This document shows, in pieces, positions 7,974 through 15,770 of a stretch of 64,000 nucleotides of DNA. The position numbers were made by a program, and so were the translations under genes. Positions within the stretch are counted from its first letter, which is position 1. Each line of letters starts with the position of its first letter. The stretch is taken from contig JBFLYP010000001.1 of the NCBI GenBank assembly GCA_040756575.1, positions 248,001 through 312,000 of the forward strand. Direction: 5' to 3'. The notes below the pieces were generated by a model. It was not told where the DNA came from. It did no database searches and saw only the letters and a list, made by a program, of their open reading frames with translations. This DNA is from DTYU01 sp040756575 (lineage in GTDB: Bacteria; Bacillota; Desulfotomaculia; Desulfotomaculales; Ammonificaceae).

Positions 7974-8010
7974 TATAAAAAACCACCCACCGTCGTAACC
8001 GGAGTGGTTT
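7974..8010 (-). terminator. Terminator of the DnaI-like gene
   Basis: On the minus strand the arms AAACCAC and GTGGTTT, with further CCG/CGG pairing across one bulge, are followed by TTTTTTATA. It lies about 50 nt after the stop of the helicase-loader gene. Confidence 0.6.
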
Positions 8011-8059
8011 GCTGCCTGCCGCAAGGCTTCTCTAACCCTTCTTTAACCCACGCTACGTC

Positions 8060-8803
8060 TTATCGCCTTCGGCTTTCGCGTTCCTGGCGGCGTACGAAAC
8101 GGATGTCGTTTTCGACAACGAGTCGGTAAGGACGGCACATCTCTATGAGACGCGAGGTGGTGCGCTCACCGAGGTATTCCTCAAGGTCTTCGAGGGCGAC
8201 GTTGGTGGTTACTACCACAGGGAGACGGTGGTTCAGGCGGTGGTTCAGGATGGAATAGATTTTCTGGCGAGCCCATTCCGTGTAAATAAAGGCCCCCAGG
8301 TCATCCAGGATTAAAAGAGGAACGCTTTTGGCAAGACCGAGGAGTTCGTGCTCGCTGTACGTGACATCAGCTTCTTCGTCGTAGGTGGCGCGTATCTCGT
8401 CAAGGAAATCCGGTACCGCAACAAATAAGACCTTTTTTCCCGCTTCCAGCACAGCGTTTGCTATGCAGCAGGCAAGAAAGGTCTTGCCCGCACCGACCTG
8501 CCCGGTGAAGATTAGTCCCTCCTGTGCCTCCTCTTTCAGAAAAAGCTCTACAAACTCCTTCGCCGCGCTGAAAGCGCGCTTGGCCGATTCGTAATGGGTT
8601 ATCCCTTTTTCCTCTGCTCTGCGGTTTCGCGAATAATACTTAAAGCTAAAGCGCTCGAAGGTGCATTCGCGCATCAGCGGCGTAAGCTGGGCTCGGGTAA
8701 AACGGAAGCCCGCAGCCTTCCTCCGAGTGCATGTACAGGGTACGGCCACGTCGCCCTTCAGTATCAAACCGCGGTCACCGCATTCACGGCAGGCTCCTTC
8801 CAC
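8060..8803 (-). CDS. DnaI/DnaC-type helicase loader ATPase
   Basis: 247 aa. An N-terminal zinc motif (CRECGDRG, then CTCTR) precedes an AAA+ core with Walker A GQVGAGKT near residue 105 and Walker B LLILDDLG. Sensor-type TTN and the Arg-rich C-terminus also fit. This family loads the replicative helicase during primosome assembly. The start is placed at GTG 8803 because AGGAGG lies 8 nt upstream and the zinc motif begins at once; the longer reading to 8902 would add 33 residues of unlikely composition. A DnaD-like gene lies upstream, supporting a replication role. Confidence 0.85.
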   Translation of the reverse strand: MEGACRECGDRGLILKGDVAVPCTCTRRKAAGFRFTRAQLTPLMRECTFERFSFKYYSRNRRAEEKGITHYESAKRAFSAAKEFVELFLKEEAQEGLIFTGQVGAGKTFLACCIANAVLEAGKKVLFVAVPDFLDEIRATYDEEADVTYSEHELLGLAKSVPLLILDDLGAFIYTEWARQKIYSILNHRLNHRLPVVVTTNVALEDLEEYLGERTTSRLIEMCRPYRLVVENDIRFVRRQERESRRR

Positions 8804-8937
8804 AAACCGACCTCCTGATGGGGGCCGTTGAAACAAAGGCCTTCTTCGAACCCTCCCAACCTGTAACCACGCCGGGCCGGCCCAAACATCACCCTGTCCC
8901 AACGGCCCCTAAAGTCACAAGCACAAAAACCAAGACC

Positions 8938-9075
8938 TTAGAATCCTTCGGGCACTTCCTTGGGAAATTGCTGGAAAACCCGGCACTCTGCGCTGTTCTC
9001 TTTCGCAAGGGCGGAAAGCTCTTTAAGCTGAGTATCGGCCAACCGCCGAGCAAGTGTCAAACTGTACCGGCTCAT
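8938..9075 (-). CDS. Possible 45-aa protein between dnaD-like and dnaI-like genes
   Basis: An ATG ORF on the minus strand begins MSRYSLTLARRLADTQ and ends PKEVPEGF. It is amphipathic, with a coding-like composition. It fills part of the 337-nt gap between two replication genes. The ribosome site is poor (AGGA very close to the ATG). I recognise no family, and it may be chance. Confidence 0.3.
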   Translation of the reverse strand: MSRYSLTLARRLADTQLKELSALAKENSAECRVFQQFPKEVPEGF

Positions 9076-9140
9076 ATCCTATTAAAAACCAGAGCTATGG
9101 ATAAGCTGTCTTCAGCAAATTTGGGTTTCGCAACGTTCCC

Positions 9141-9947
9141 TTAGCTCAAATAAAGCGTCTTAATAAGTGCCCTTTTCTTTTCTTTCTCTGCCTTTTCCCT
9201 TTTAGAAACGGCTGTTTTCCTTTTTCGTTTGCGGCTGGCTTCGAAATGCTGGTCGTATTCTTCAACCTCGGCAAGCGTCCGGAGGTTGCTTTTCTGCCAT
9301 TCAAGAAGAATCGTACCGATATACTTGAAATTGCGCTTTCCCAGCAGAACTGCGCGGCGCAGCGCCTCCAGTACCAATACGGGGGTCATTTCGCGCCTCC
9401 ATTTCAGAACCTGTTCCGCCTCTATCGGGCTGAGCGGCCGCCCAAACTCCTTCTCAAACGCCTGGTACAGTTCTCCAAAAACCTGATCAGTCGGGGCTGC
9501 ACAGCCGCCGTCTCCCTTTAGCAACTCCTGTATCTCCTGGATTTCGGCCATTTTGGCACAGGCCCAAACCTCTGAAAGCTTTTCAAAAAGCGGCTGGAAA
9601 TCAAACCCTTCAACGATCCCTTCCCCGTCGTAATATTCGGTGATAGCAATAATTTCCCGGTCAATCAGTTCCTGAAGCTCGCGGGATAAAACCTCCTCTC
9701 CCGTAGTCAGGTATTCAGCAAGTTCGCTGATACTGGCACGCAGCTTGGACTCCTCGGCGCGCAAGCGAAGGATCTGCATCAGGAGCATCATTCCTATGTC
9801 ACTAATCCCGAGTTTTTTATAGAAGCGAAGGAGGAGGTTGGGCATGAAAATACCCCCGCTCAACATCAGGTCGGTGCCAAAAATACTTACAATATTCCCC
9901 TCGCGGTACTGCTTCACCGGTTTTTTACCCGATATCTTCTCCGGCAT
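9141..9947 (-). CDS. DnaD-domain primosome protein
   Basis: 268 aa. The N-terminal winged-helix half runs through YKKLGISDIGMMLLMQILRL and LAEYLTTGEEVLSRELQELIDREII. The C-terminal DnaD/DnaB_2 helical domain includes FGRPLSPIEAEQVLKWRRE and the conserved KNFKYIGTILLEW-type segment (here RNFKYIGTILLEWQ). The tail is very Lys/Arg-rich and probably binds DNA. ATG at 9947 is chosen because GGGGG is 7 nt upstream. Followed downstream by the DnaI-like loader. Confidence 0.85.
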   Translation of the reverse strand: MPEKISGKKPVKQYREGNIVSIFGTDLMLSGGIFMPNLLLRFYKKLGISDIGMMLLMQILRLRAEESKLRASISELAEYLTTGEEVLSRELQELIDREIIAITEYYDGEGIVEGFDFQPLFEKLSEVWACAKMAEIQEIQELLKGDGGCAAPTDQVFGELYQAFEKEFGRPLSPIEAEQVLKWRREMTPVLVLEALRRAVLLGKRNFKYIGTILLEWQKSNLRTLAEVEEYDQHFEASRKRKRKTAVSKREKAEKEKKRALIKTLYLS

Positions 9948-10205
9948 GAACCAACCCCCTTGAAACACGTTGGAGGCAGGCGGAAGTCACCAGATGATGA
10001 ATGTCCCGGATTTTCCCTGAGCCCGACCTCCGACCCCCAAATCTCGCTTCACCTTCCACGTTCGTATAACCCTAAGGTGCATCTGGAATTCCTTTGTAAG
10101 GCCCCCACCACCTTCCGTGGATCGCTGTAACGAACGCTATTCTACATAAGCCGACAAAAATCCTCCATAAGACGAAGGTTTTTCCTTACCAAAATCCCCC
10201 AAATC

Positions 10206-11048
10206 CTACGGTTTTACCAGGACCGGAATGCCGCAGATTAACAAGTAAACAGAGTCTGCTGCCATAGCCACCCGCTGGTTTATCCTGCCAAGTATATCCC
10301 TGTAAATCCGCCCGAGTGGATACGAAGGTACAATGCCCATCCCAACCTCATTAGTGACTGCTATCGTGGTTTCCTGTCGTTCGACAACCGCCTCAAGGAA
10401 CTCATCCACCCGTTTGTTGATCTCAGTCTCCGGAATTTCCTTATCGAGAAGGTTGGATACCCAAACGCCGAGACAGTCTATAAGCAATGGTACTGTGGTG
10501 GGGGCCGTCCGCGCTACCCCAACCAGATCAACCGGCTCTTCGACCGTGTCCCAGGTGGAAGGGCGCCGGGCCTTGTGGGCGGCTATCCGCGCCGTCATCT
10601 CCTCATCAGTGGCTATCGCGGTAGCCGCGTAAACCACCCTCGGTGCTCCTCTGAGGAGCGATTCCGCAAAAGCGCTCTTACCGCTTCGGACGCCGCCGGT
10701 AATCAGTATCATCCCTCCGCTGTCCACCTTCTTCACCTCGAAACCCTTCTCGTTGCCAAGATAAACACCGTATAGGTCAACCTGGTAATCGCTTAGCACG
10801 GTATCGCGGTAACCATCAATAAAATCGACCACTTCCTGAAATACCCGGTGAACCTGCGCCGCCTTGCCGGCAACAGCCGCTACGGCTAATGTCGCGCGCT
10901 GCCACGAGTCTTGATGCCCGACCTCTGCCACAGCGACGTTAAAACGCAAGCGTAGCCGTTCGCGCAAGCTTTTGAGCCGGTGCCGCTTTTCCTTGAGCGA
11001 AGATGTGCCAGGCATAAAAAGTTCGGCAGTAAGAACACCGTTAACCAT
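10206..11048 (-). CDS. DUF503-CobU fusion: adenosylcobinamide kinase/guanylyltransferase with an N-terminal DUF503 domain
   Basis: 280 aa in one open frame. Residues 1-95 match DUF503 (PGTSSLKEKRHRLKSLRERL, FNVAVAEVGHQDSWQRA). Residues 113-280 form a complete CobU: it begins MILITGGVRSGKSAFAE with the P-loop, and has the guanylylation-region His (AAHKARRP) and the usual end GIPVLVKP. CobU activates adenosylcobinamide for cobalamin assembly. The start is firm (GGAGGTAATTA then ATG). The internal Met opening CobU is preceded directly by GGAGGG, so a separately started CobU is also conceivable. No other cobalamin-lower-ligand gene is adjacent. Confidence 0.85.
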   Translation of the reverse strand: MVNGVLTAELFMPGTSSLKEKRHRLKSLRERLRLRFNVAVAEVGHQDSWQRATLAVAAVAGKAAQVHRVFQEVVDFIDGYRDTVLSDYQVDLYGVYLGNEKGFEVKKVDSGGMILITGGVRSGKSAFAESLLRGAPRVVYAATAIATDEEMTARIAAHKARRPSTWDTVEEPVDLVGVARTAPTTVPLLIDCLGVWVSNLLDKEIPETEINKRVDEFLEAVVERQETTIAVTNEVGMGIVPSYPLGRIYRDILGRINQRVAMAADSVYLLICGIPVLVKP

Positions 11049-11137
11049 TAATTACCTCCGTCGCGGGCAGCATTTCTTTGCTATTGACCGGGATACAACT
11101 ATTTGTTAGTCTAAACAAAAAACCGCAGGTGAAAATT

Positions 11138-11614
11138 ATGGCCACTGTTGGACTGGTCCTTGCCGTGATCTTTTTCCTGGCAGGACTTGCCGGCACTATA
11201 CTTCCCGTTTTACCCGGATCACCGCTGATCTTGATCGGCATGGTGGTTTACGGACTCTTCACAGGGTTCCAAAACCTCAGCATCTACTTTTTCCTCGGGC
11301 AGGCCGCCGCAGTCTGCCTCACCTTCATCGTTGACTACCTGGCCAACGCCTGGGGCGTTGCCCGCTACGGCGGGTCCAAAACGGCCATCTGGGGCGGGGC
11401 CCTCGGACTACTTGTAGGAGCTTTTTTGGGCCCGGTCGGGATTATCCTCGGCCCATTCCTTGGCGCCTTTTTAGGCGAACTGCTTGCCTCAGGCCGATCT
11501 GCTCACAGTGTTCGCGTCGGCATCGGGTCTCTTTTAGGCTTCCTGGGCGGTACCCTGATCAAAATCGGCATCGAAACAGCAATGATCATCTGGTTTTTTG
11601 CAACTGTTTTTTAG
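11138..11614 (+). CDS. DUF456 membrane protein
   Basis: 158 aa, strongly hydrophobic with four to five Gly-rich membrane segments. The first hairpin has GTILPVLPGSPLILIGMVVYG, typical of DUF456; the Gly-rich block GALGLLVGAFLGPVGIILGP is also characteristic. Function unknown. ATG at 11138 has AGGTGA 5-6 nt upstream. Divergent from the cobU fusion, and its 3' end overlaps the convergent activator gene by about 80 bp. Confidence 0.8.
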   Translation: MATVGLVLAVIFFLAGLAGTILPVLPGSPLILIGMVVYGLFTGFQNLSIYFFLGQAAAVCLTFIVDYLANAWGVARYGGSKTAIWGGALGLLVGAFLGPVGIILGPFLGAFLGELLASGRSAHSVRVGIGSLLGFLGGTLIKIGIETAMIIWFFATVF

Positions 11615-12406
11615 CTCCCACGCAAGGTCCTGCGCTACGAGTGCCGCGCCCAGGGCACCGATGATCTGCGGTTCCGCGGGGATTACCAGCTCAACGCCGA
11701 GTTTTCGAGAGATAGCCGCGACGACGCTGCTGTTTTTCGCTACCCCACCAGTCATGGCAACCTTCTCAACCACGCCCACGCGGTGGGCCAGCGCCACGAT
11801 CCGGTCCGCCACCGCCTCGCAAAGTCCAAGCGCGATTTCCTCGCGTGGCGTCCCATGACTAATCAATGAAACTACTTCGGATTCCGCAAAAACTGTGCAG
11901 ATACTGCTTACAGGCGCCGGCTTTTCTCCTTTCTCGGCTAATCTATTGAAACCTCCTAGGTCGGTTTCCAGTGCCCGTGCCATTACCTCTAAAAACCGGC
12001 CGGTTCCTGCCGCGCATTTATCGTTCATGGCGAAGTCTTCAACAGCTCCCCGGGAATTCACCCGGATAACCTTTGAATCCTGGCCGCCGATATCGATAAC
12101 CGTTCGGGTGCCGGGAATGACGTGAACCGCCCCCCGCCCGTGGCAGGTGATCTCAGTAACCCGCCGGTCAGCAAAAGGTATACTTATCCGGCCGTAGCCG
12201 GTGGCCACAATAAAGGCCACCTGCCGGCGCGGAATGCCAGCCGCCCTTAACGCCTCGGCCAGGGCTTGCTCGGCGGCCCGCCTGCTTTCTGCGCCGGTGG
12301 GCAGGATACTGAAGGCGGCGATGTCGCCGTCGGCAAGTATTACTGCTTCCGACGAAAGCGAACCGATATCAATGCCCGCAACTATCAACTGCGTCTCATT
12401 CTTCAC
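11534..12406 (-). CDS. 2-hydroxyacyl-CoA dehydratase activator-like ATPase (HgdC/BcrA family)
   Basis: 290 aa. ASKHA fold with phosphate-1 loop GIDIGSLSSEAVIL, a second loop IDIGGQDSKVI, and the two Cys that bridge a 4Fe-4S cluster between subunits in this family (NDKCAAGTGRFLEVM and SSICTVFAESEV). MTGGVAKN is the adenosine motif. Family members inject an electron into a dehydratase or reductase with ATP hydrolysis. No dehydratase genes are adjacent, so the partner is unknown. GTG at 12406 has GGAGG 7 nt upstream. The last 27 codons overlap the convergent DUF456 gene. Confidence 0.85.
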   Translation of the reverse strand: MKNETQLIVAGIDIGSLSSEAVILADGDIAAFSILPTGAESRRAAEQALAEALRAAGIPRRQVAFIVATGYGRISIPFADRRVTEITCHGRGAVHVIPGTRTVIDIGGQDSKVIRVNSRGAVEDFAMNDKCAAGTGRFLEVMARALETDLGGFNRLAEKGEKPAPVSSICTVFAESEVVSLISHGTPREEIALGLCEAVADRIVALAHRVGVVEKVAMTGGVAKNSSVVAAISRKLGVELVIPAEPQIIGALGAALVAQDLAWELKNSCKKPDDHCCFDADFDQGTAQEA

Positions 12407-12567
12407 TGTGTAACCTCCGTGCATAGAGATACCTTCAGCCGGCGTACAATCCAACCTTGGTTATTCAACCGCTATTTGGTAATTCCTCCCACTTGAGGCG
12501 AAACATATTCCGCGCCCTTGCGGCTCTTTTTGACGGTGGTTTTCTGTACCTTCCCTTTTTACCGGCA

Positions 12568-12894
12568 TCACTTACCGCCTTGCAGGCGGACGGCTGTGCC
12601 ATACGCCAAAATTTCGGCTGCACCGGTCATAACCTGGGTGGAGGCGAAGCGTACCGCAACCACCGCATCGGCACCTATCTTTGCCGCCTCCTCCTCCAAA
12701 CGGTTGAGAGCCTGTTCTCGGGCTGCTTCCATCATGTCGGTGTAGCTCTTGATCTCTCCGCCCACGAGCTGCTTCAGAGCAGCAGCGACGTCCCTGCCGA
12801 ACCAGCGTGCCCTGACGGTGCTACCCATTACGACACCAAGCGTTTCAACGATCTCCCTGCCCGGAATCATCTCTGTGGTGGTTACGATCACCAT
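12568..12894 (-). CDS. YbjQ family protein (DUF74, PF01906)
   Basis: 108 aa, full length for the family, with the conserved opening TTTEMIPGREIVETLGVVMGSTVRARWFGRD and the end GADAVVAVRFAST. It forms small pentameric domains in other bacteria; its role is undefined. ATG at 12894 has GGAGGGG 6 nt upstream. Its start overlaps the end of the TtcA-like gene by 50 bp, implying translational coupling. Confidence 0.85.
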   Translation of the reverse strand: MVIVTTTEMIPGREIVETLGVVMGSTVRARWFGRDVAAALKQLVGGEIKSYTDMMEAAREQALNRLEEEAAKIGADAVVAVRFASTQVMTGAAEILAYGTAVRLQGGK

Positions 12895-13678
12895 TGACCC
12901 CTCCGTTAAGCCTTTCTTCTTCAATACTAACCAGACAGCACGGTTTACCCCGGCGCTGCCGCCATAGGTCCCTGAAGCTGACGTTTTCCAGTGCAGACCG
13001 GAAGCGGGCGCGAAACTCCGGATACCTCTCTGTAATGCACCTGACAACATCTTTCATGCTCTCACGTTTCGTCTTCCCTGCGTAGGGGCAGGCGGCCGGT
13101 ATCACCGGTATACCCTCCTGCACGGCGAGCGCGGCAAGGGTTCGCTCCGGCAGGTAACTAAACGGTCTAATGAGGTAAAGCCCTATCCGGTCAAGATACA
13201 CCGCCGGGCGAAAGGTCTTGATACTCCCCGCGTACAGCAGATTCAGGAAAAAGGTTTCAATCGCATCATCAAGGTGGTGCCCCAGAGCGACCCGGTTGCA
13301 GCCTAACTCTTTCGCCCGCGAGTTCAGGAGACCCGCGCGCAGCTTTGAACAGAGGGAACAGGCGCTTTTTTCCTTCTTTTCGGCGATTATCTGTGCAATA
13401 GGGTACTTGACGGTATGCAGCGGTACTCCTTTAGCCGCACAAAAGGCTTCAACCGGCGAGTAGTCGGTCGTTCCCCACCCGGCATCAACATAGACGGCCT
13501 TGAGAGAAAAAGAGAGGTGGGAGTAATCCCGCAGGTAGGCCAACACATATAAAAGTGCCATACTGTCCTTTCCGCCGGAGACGCCGACCGCCACCTCGTC
13601 CCCGGGGGAAATCATTCCGTAGTCCTTGATAGCCCGCTTAACATCGGTTAAAAACCACTGTCTCCAACTCTTTTGCAC
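12845..13678 (-). CDS. PP-loop ATPase, TtcA-like tRNA thiolation family
   Basis: 277 aa. The PP-loop SGGKDS is near residue 35, CSLC near 107, and GHHLDDAIETFFLNLLYAGS follows. The later cysteine pair of classical TtcA is represented only by the Cys in IPAACPYAGKTKRESMK. Such proteins adenylate and thiolate tRNA bases (position 32 cytidine in TtcA) using a 4Fe-4S cluster. The C-terminal 20 residues read into ybjQ and look unconstrained. GTG at 13678 has GAGG 6 nt upstream. Substrate assignment is by family only. Confidence 0.75.
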   Translation of the reverse strand: MQKSWRQWFLTDVKRAIKDYGMISPGDEVAVGVSGGKDSMALLYVLAYLRDYSHLSFSLKAVYVDAGWGTTDYSPVEAFCAAKGVPLHTVKYPIAQIIAEKKEKSACSLCSKLRAGLLNSRAKELGCNRVALGHHLDDAIETFFLNLLYAGSIKTFRPAVYLDRIGLYLIRPFSYLPERTLAALAVQEGIPVIPAACPYAGKTKRESMKDVVRCITERYPEFRARFRSALENVSFRDLWRQRRGKPCCLVSIEEERLNGGVNGDRNHHRDDSGQGDR

Positions 13679-14053
13679 GATCGACCTCGATAATTATTCT
13701 GTGGTTTTAGGATTATCTACTTTAGATCCTTTTATGGAGAACAATCCATCCTTACAGTTCCGGATTGCGAAGATATTTCAAGAATCCAAGATAAATTCGC
13801 GTTGTCCACGGTTCTATTTTGTGAATTCCGGGTACTGAATTCTGAATAAGAACTTAACCCGGGTCTAAACAGTTAAATTATGCTCAACTTACATTCGTAA
13901 ATCAAGTCCGGTTAATGACTATTTTGTTGAACAATTTAAAGGATATAAGACGCTGAAGTAGAAATTTGTAACATTTACGTAGAGGGACCTTTTTCCTTCT
14001 GTATAAGCCTGAAGGAAACGGGAACTCTAAAATTCAGCACGGAGGTGTCTGCC

Positions 14054-14344
14054 TTGACAAAGACAAAATGGGTTATGACAAAGGAAGAACTGGTCACTTT
14101 CCTCGAAAGTGTTCTGTCACAGGTTAAAGAAGGCAAATTAACAGTAGACGAAACAACGGTACAACTGCCGGATAAGGCCGAGGTGGAGATTGAGACCGAA
14201 GCGAAGAAGGGTAAGAAAGAGGTCGAATTGGAAATTAAATGGGAGGTTGAAGACAAGACTGCAGAAGAAGCCGAAAGCCCGGAAAAGCAAAACGGCGTAG
14301 AATCACAGGAATCAGAAGCAGGGAAAGAGTTTGCGGAGGAGTAG
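14054..14344 (+). CDS. Amphi-Trp domain protein
   Basis: 96 aa. Short protein with the amphi-Trp pattern: MTKEELVTFLESVLSQVKEGKLTV, then strands rich in alternating Glu/Lys (DKAEVEIETEAKKGKKEVELEIKWE). The acidic tail is low-complexity. The TTG at 14054 is 8 nt from GGAGG; GTG at 14045 would overlap it. Function of the family is unknown. It lies 75 nt upstream of the GAPDH gene in the same direction. The 375-nt gap 13679-14053 upstream is AT-rich with no other feature beyond weak GAATTC-type direct repeats near 13832-13853. Confidence 0.75.
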   Translation: MTKTKWVMTKEELVTFLESVLSQVKEGKLTVDETTVQLPDKAEVEIETEAKKGKKEVELEIKWEVEDKTAEEAESPEKQNGVESQESEAGKEFAEE

Positions 14345-14418
14345 GTTTTTGTACGCGTTATTATCAGGGCCGCACTTTTTAGTTTTTCAGGACGCTGTGA
14401 GTTGAAAGGGGGATACTT

Positions 14419-15429
14419 ATGGCAGTCAAAGTCGGAATAAACGGGTTCGGGCGTATCGGGCGCAACTTTTTCCGGGCCGTCGCGGATCGTGAGGACATCC
14501 GCGTAGTAGCTATAAACGATCTCACCACCGCTTCCACGCTCGCCCACCTTTTAAAATACGATTCCGTCCATGGGAGGTTTAACGCCGATATCGACGCCGA
14601 CGAGTGCATTATCCGGGTAAACGGCCGGGAAATCGCAGTTTTCTCAGAAAAGGACCCGGGTAACATCCCGTGGCGTCAAGTGGGGGTGGAAGTAGTCGTT
14701 GAGGCCACAGGGCGCTTCACTAATTACGAGGATGCGAAATGGCACCTTGAAGCGGGCGCCCGGAAAGTAGTGATCACCGCTCCCGCGACAATGCCGGAAG
14801 ACGTTACCCTGATAATGGGTGTAAACGAGGACTGGTATAAGCCTGAAAAACACGACATCGTCTCGTGCGGGTCCTGCACAACCAACTGCCTTGCCCCTAT
14901 GGTCAAAGTGCTGCATAATAACCTCAGCATCGTCCGCGGGGCTATGACCACGGTACATTCTTATACAAACGACCAGAATCTTTTGGACCTGCCTCACCGT
15001 GACCTGCGCCGCGCCCGCGCCGCCGGTCTTTCGATAATTCCTACAACGACAGGTGCTACGAAACTCGTCGGGCTTATCTTTCCCGAATTAAAGGGCAAGC
15101 TGACCGGCCTTGCGGTGCGGGTACCCACGCCGAACGTCTCGCTCACCGACCTGGTGGTAGAGGTCTCACGCCCCACCACTAAAGAAGAGGTAAACGAATT
15201 TTTCAGAGCGGCCGCCGAAGGACCATTGCGGGGAATAATGAAGTATTCCGATGAACCGCTCGTTTCCAGGGACTTCAACGGTGACCCGCACTCATGTATC
15301 ATTGACGCTCTCTCTACAATCGTGATTGACGGTAAAATGGTAAAAACGCTTGCGTGGTACGACAATGAATGGGGCTATTCCCAAAGGGTGGCCGACGTGA
15401 TTGCCTACATGGCCGGACGGGAGCGTTAG
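14419..15429 (+). CDS. gap: Glyceraldehyde-3-phosphate dehydrogenase, type I
   Basis: 336 aa, full length. NAD-binding GINGFGRIGRNFFRA at the N-terminus, Asp32-equivalent in AINDLT, catalytic Cys in SCGSCTTNCLAP, catalytic His in TVHSYTNDQ, and the C-terminal WYDNEWGYS. It oxidises glyceraldehyde 3-phosphate in glycolysis or runs in reverse in gluconeogenesis. The active-site context is SCGSC where most homologues have SNASC. ATG with GGGGG 7 nt upstream. Not followed by pgk or tpi, unlike many clostridial gap operons. Confidence 0.97.
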   Translation: MAVKVGINGFGRIGRNFFRAVADREDIRVVAINDLTTASTLAHLLKYDSVHGRFNADIDADECIIRVNGREIAVFSEKDPGNIPWRQVGVEVVVEATGRFTNYEDAKWHLEAGARKVVITAPATMPEDVTLIMGVNEDWYKPEKHDIVSCGSCTTNCLAPMVKVLHNNLSIVRGAMTTVHSYTNDQNLLDLPHRDLRRARAAGLSIIPTTTGATKLVGLIFPELKGKLTGLAVRVPTPNVSLTDLVVEVSRPTTKEEVNEFFRAAAEGPLRGIMKYSDEPLVSRDFNGDPHSCIIDALSTIVIDGKMVKTLAWYDNEWGYSQRVADVIAYMAGRER

Positions 15430-15571
15430 GTTAACAGGCCAAAGAAGGTCCGGGCGCAACCATACACTCGCAGAGGCGGCATGATAAGAAACCTTAGCAT
15501 CTGCCCAGTATTCGGTGCAAAATCCGTCATTTTGAGTAAGGTTGGAAGTCTTGATGGACCAACTTGAAGCA

Positions 15572-15605
15572 AGAACCTCCGTATCGCCGGAGGTTCTGCT
15601 TTAGA
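15572..15605 (+). terminator. Terminator-like hairpin downstream of gap
   Basis: A perfect 10-bp stem, arms 15572-15581 and 15588-15597, with a 6-nt loop and a weak T tract. The rest of the 341-nt gap 15430-15770 shows no gene. Confidence 0.55.
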
Positions 15606-15770
15606 TACCGATACCTCAAAGGGGCGAGCTTTAAGTTTGGAAACGAATGGCGCAAGGACAACCGTTTTCTGGAAGCCGGTTGGTTAAGTATGGTATTTGC
15701 CCCAAAACTTCAGCTTTCCCGGCAGCCGTTATCGTTCTCTTGAGTTAGTGTTGCTTTATGCAGCGGTCTC

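Noticed and set aside
7945..7975. TGGGTACCGCGGGC resembling a T-box core on the plus strand
   Set aside because: No plus-strand gene follows for 3 kb and the AGGGTGG part is absent; the region is explained as downstream of the DnaI-like gene.
8731..9144. 137-codon plus-strand ORF in the dnaD-dnaI gap
   Set aside because: Runs antisense across the start of the DnaI-like gene and the ribosome site; composition is that of a shadow frame.
10021..10065. Possible further heptamer island near CTCCGACC / CACCTTC units
   Set aside because: Only two or three weak units and no second arm, so not distinguishable from chance.
10206..10710. CobU as a separate gene
   Set aside because: The reading frame is continuous from DUF503 and the internal Met has a ribosome-site-like sequence with no spacing, so a single fusion CDS is the simpler reading, with separate translation noted as possible.
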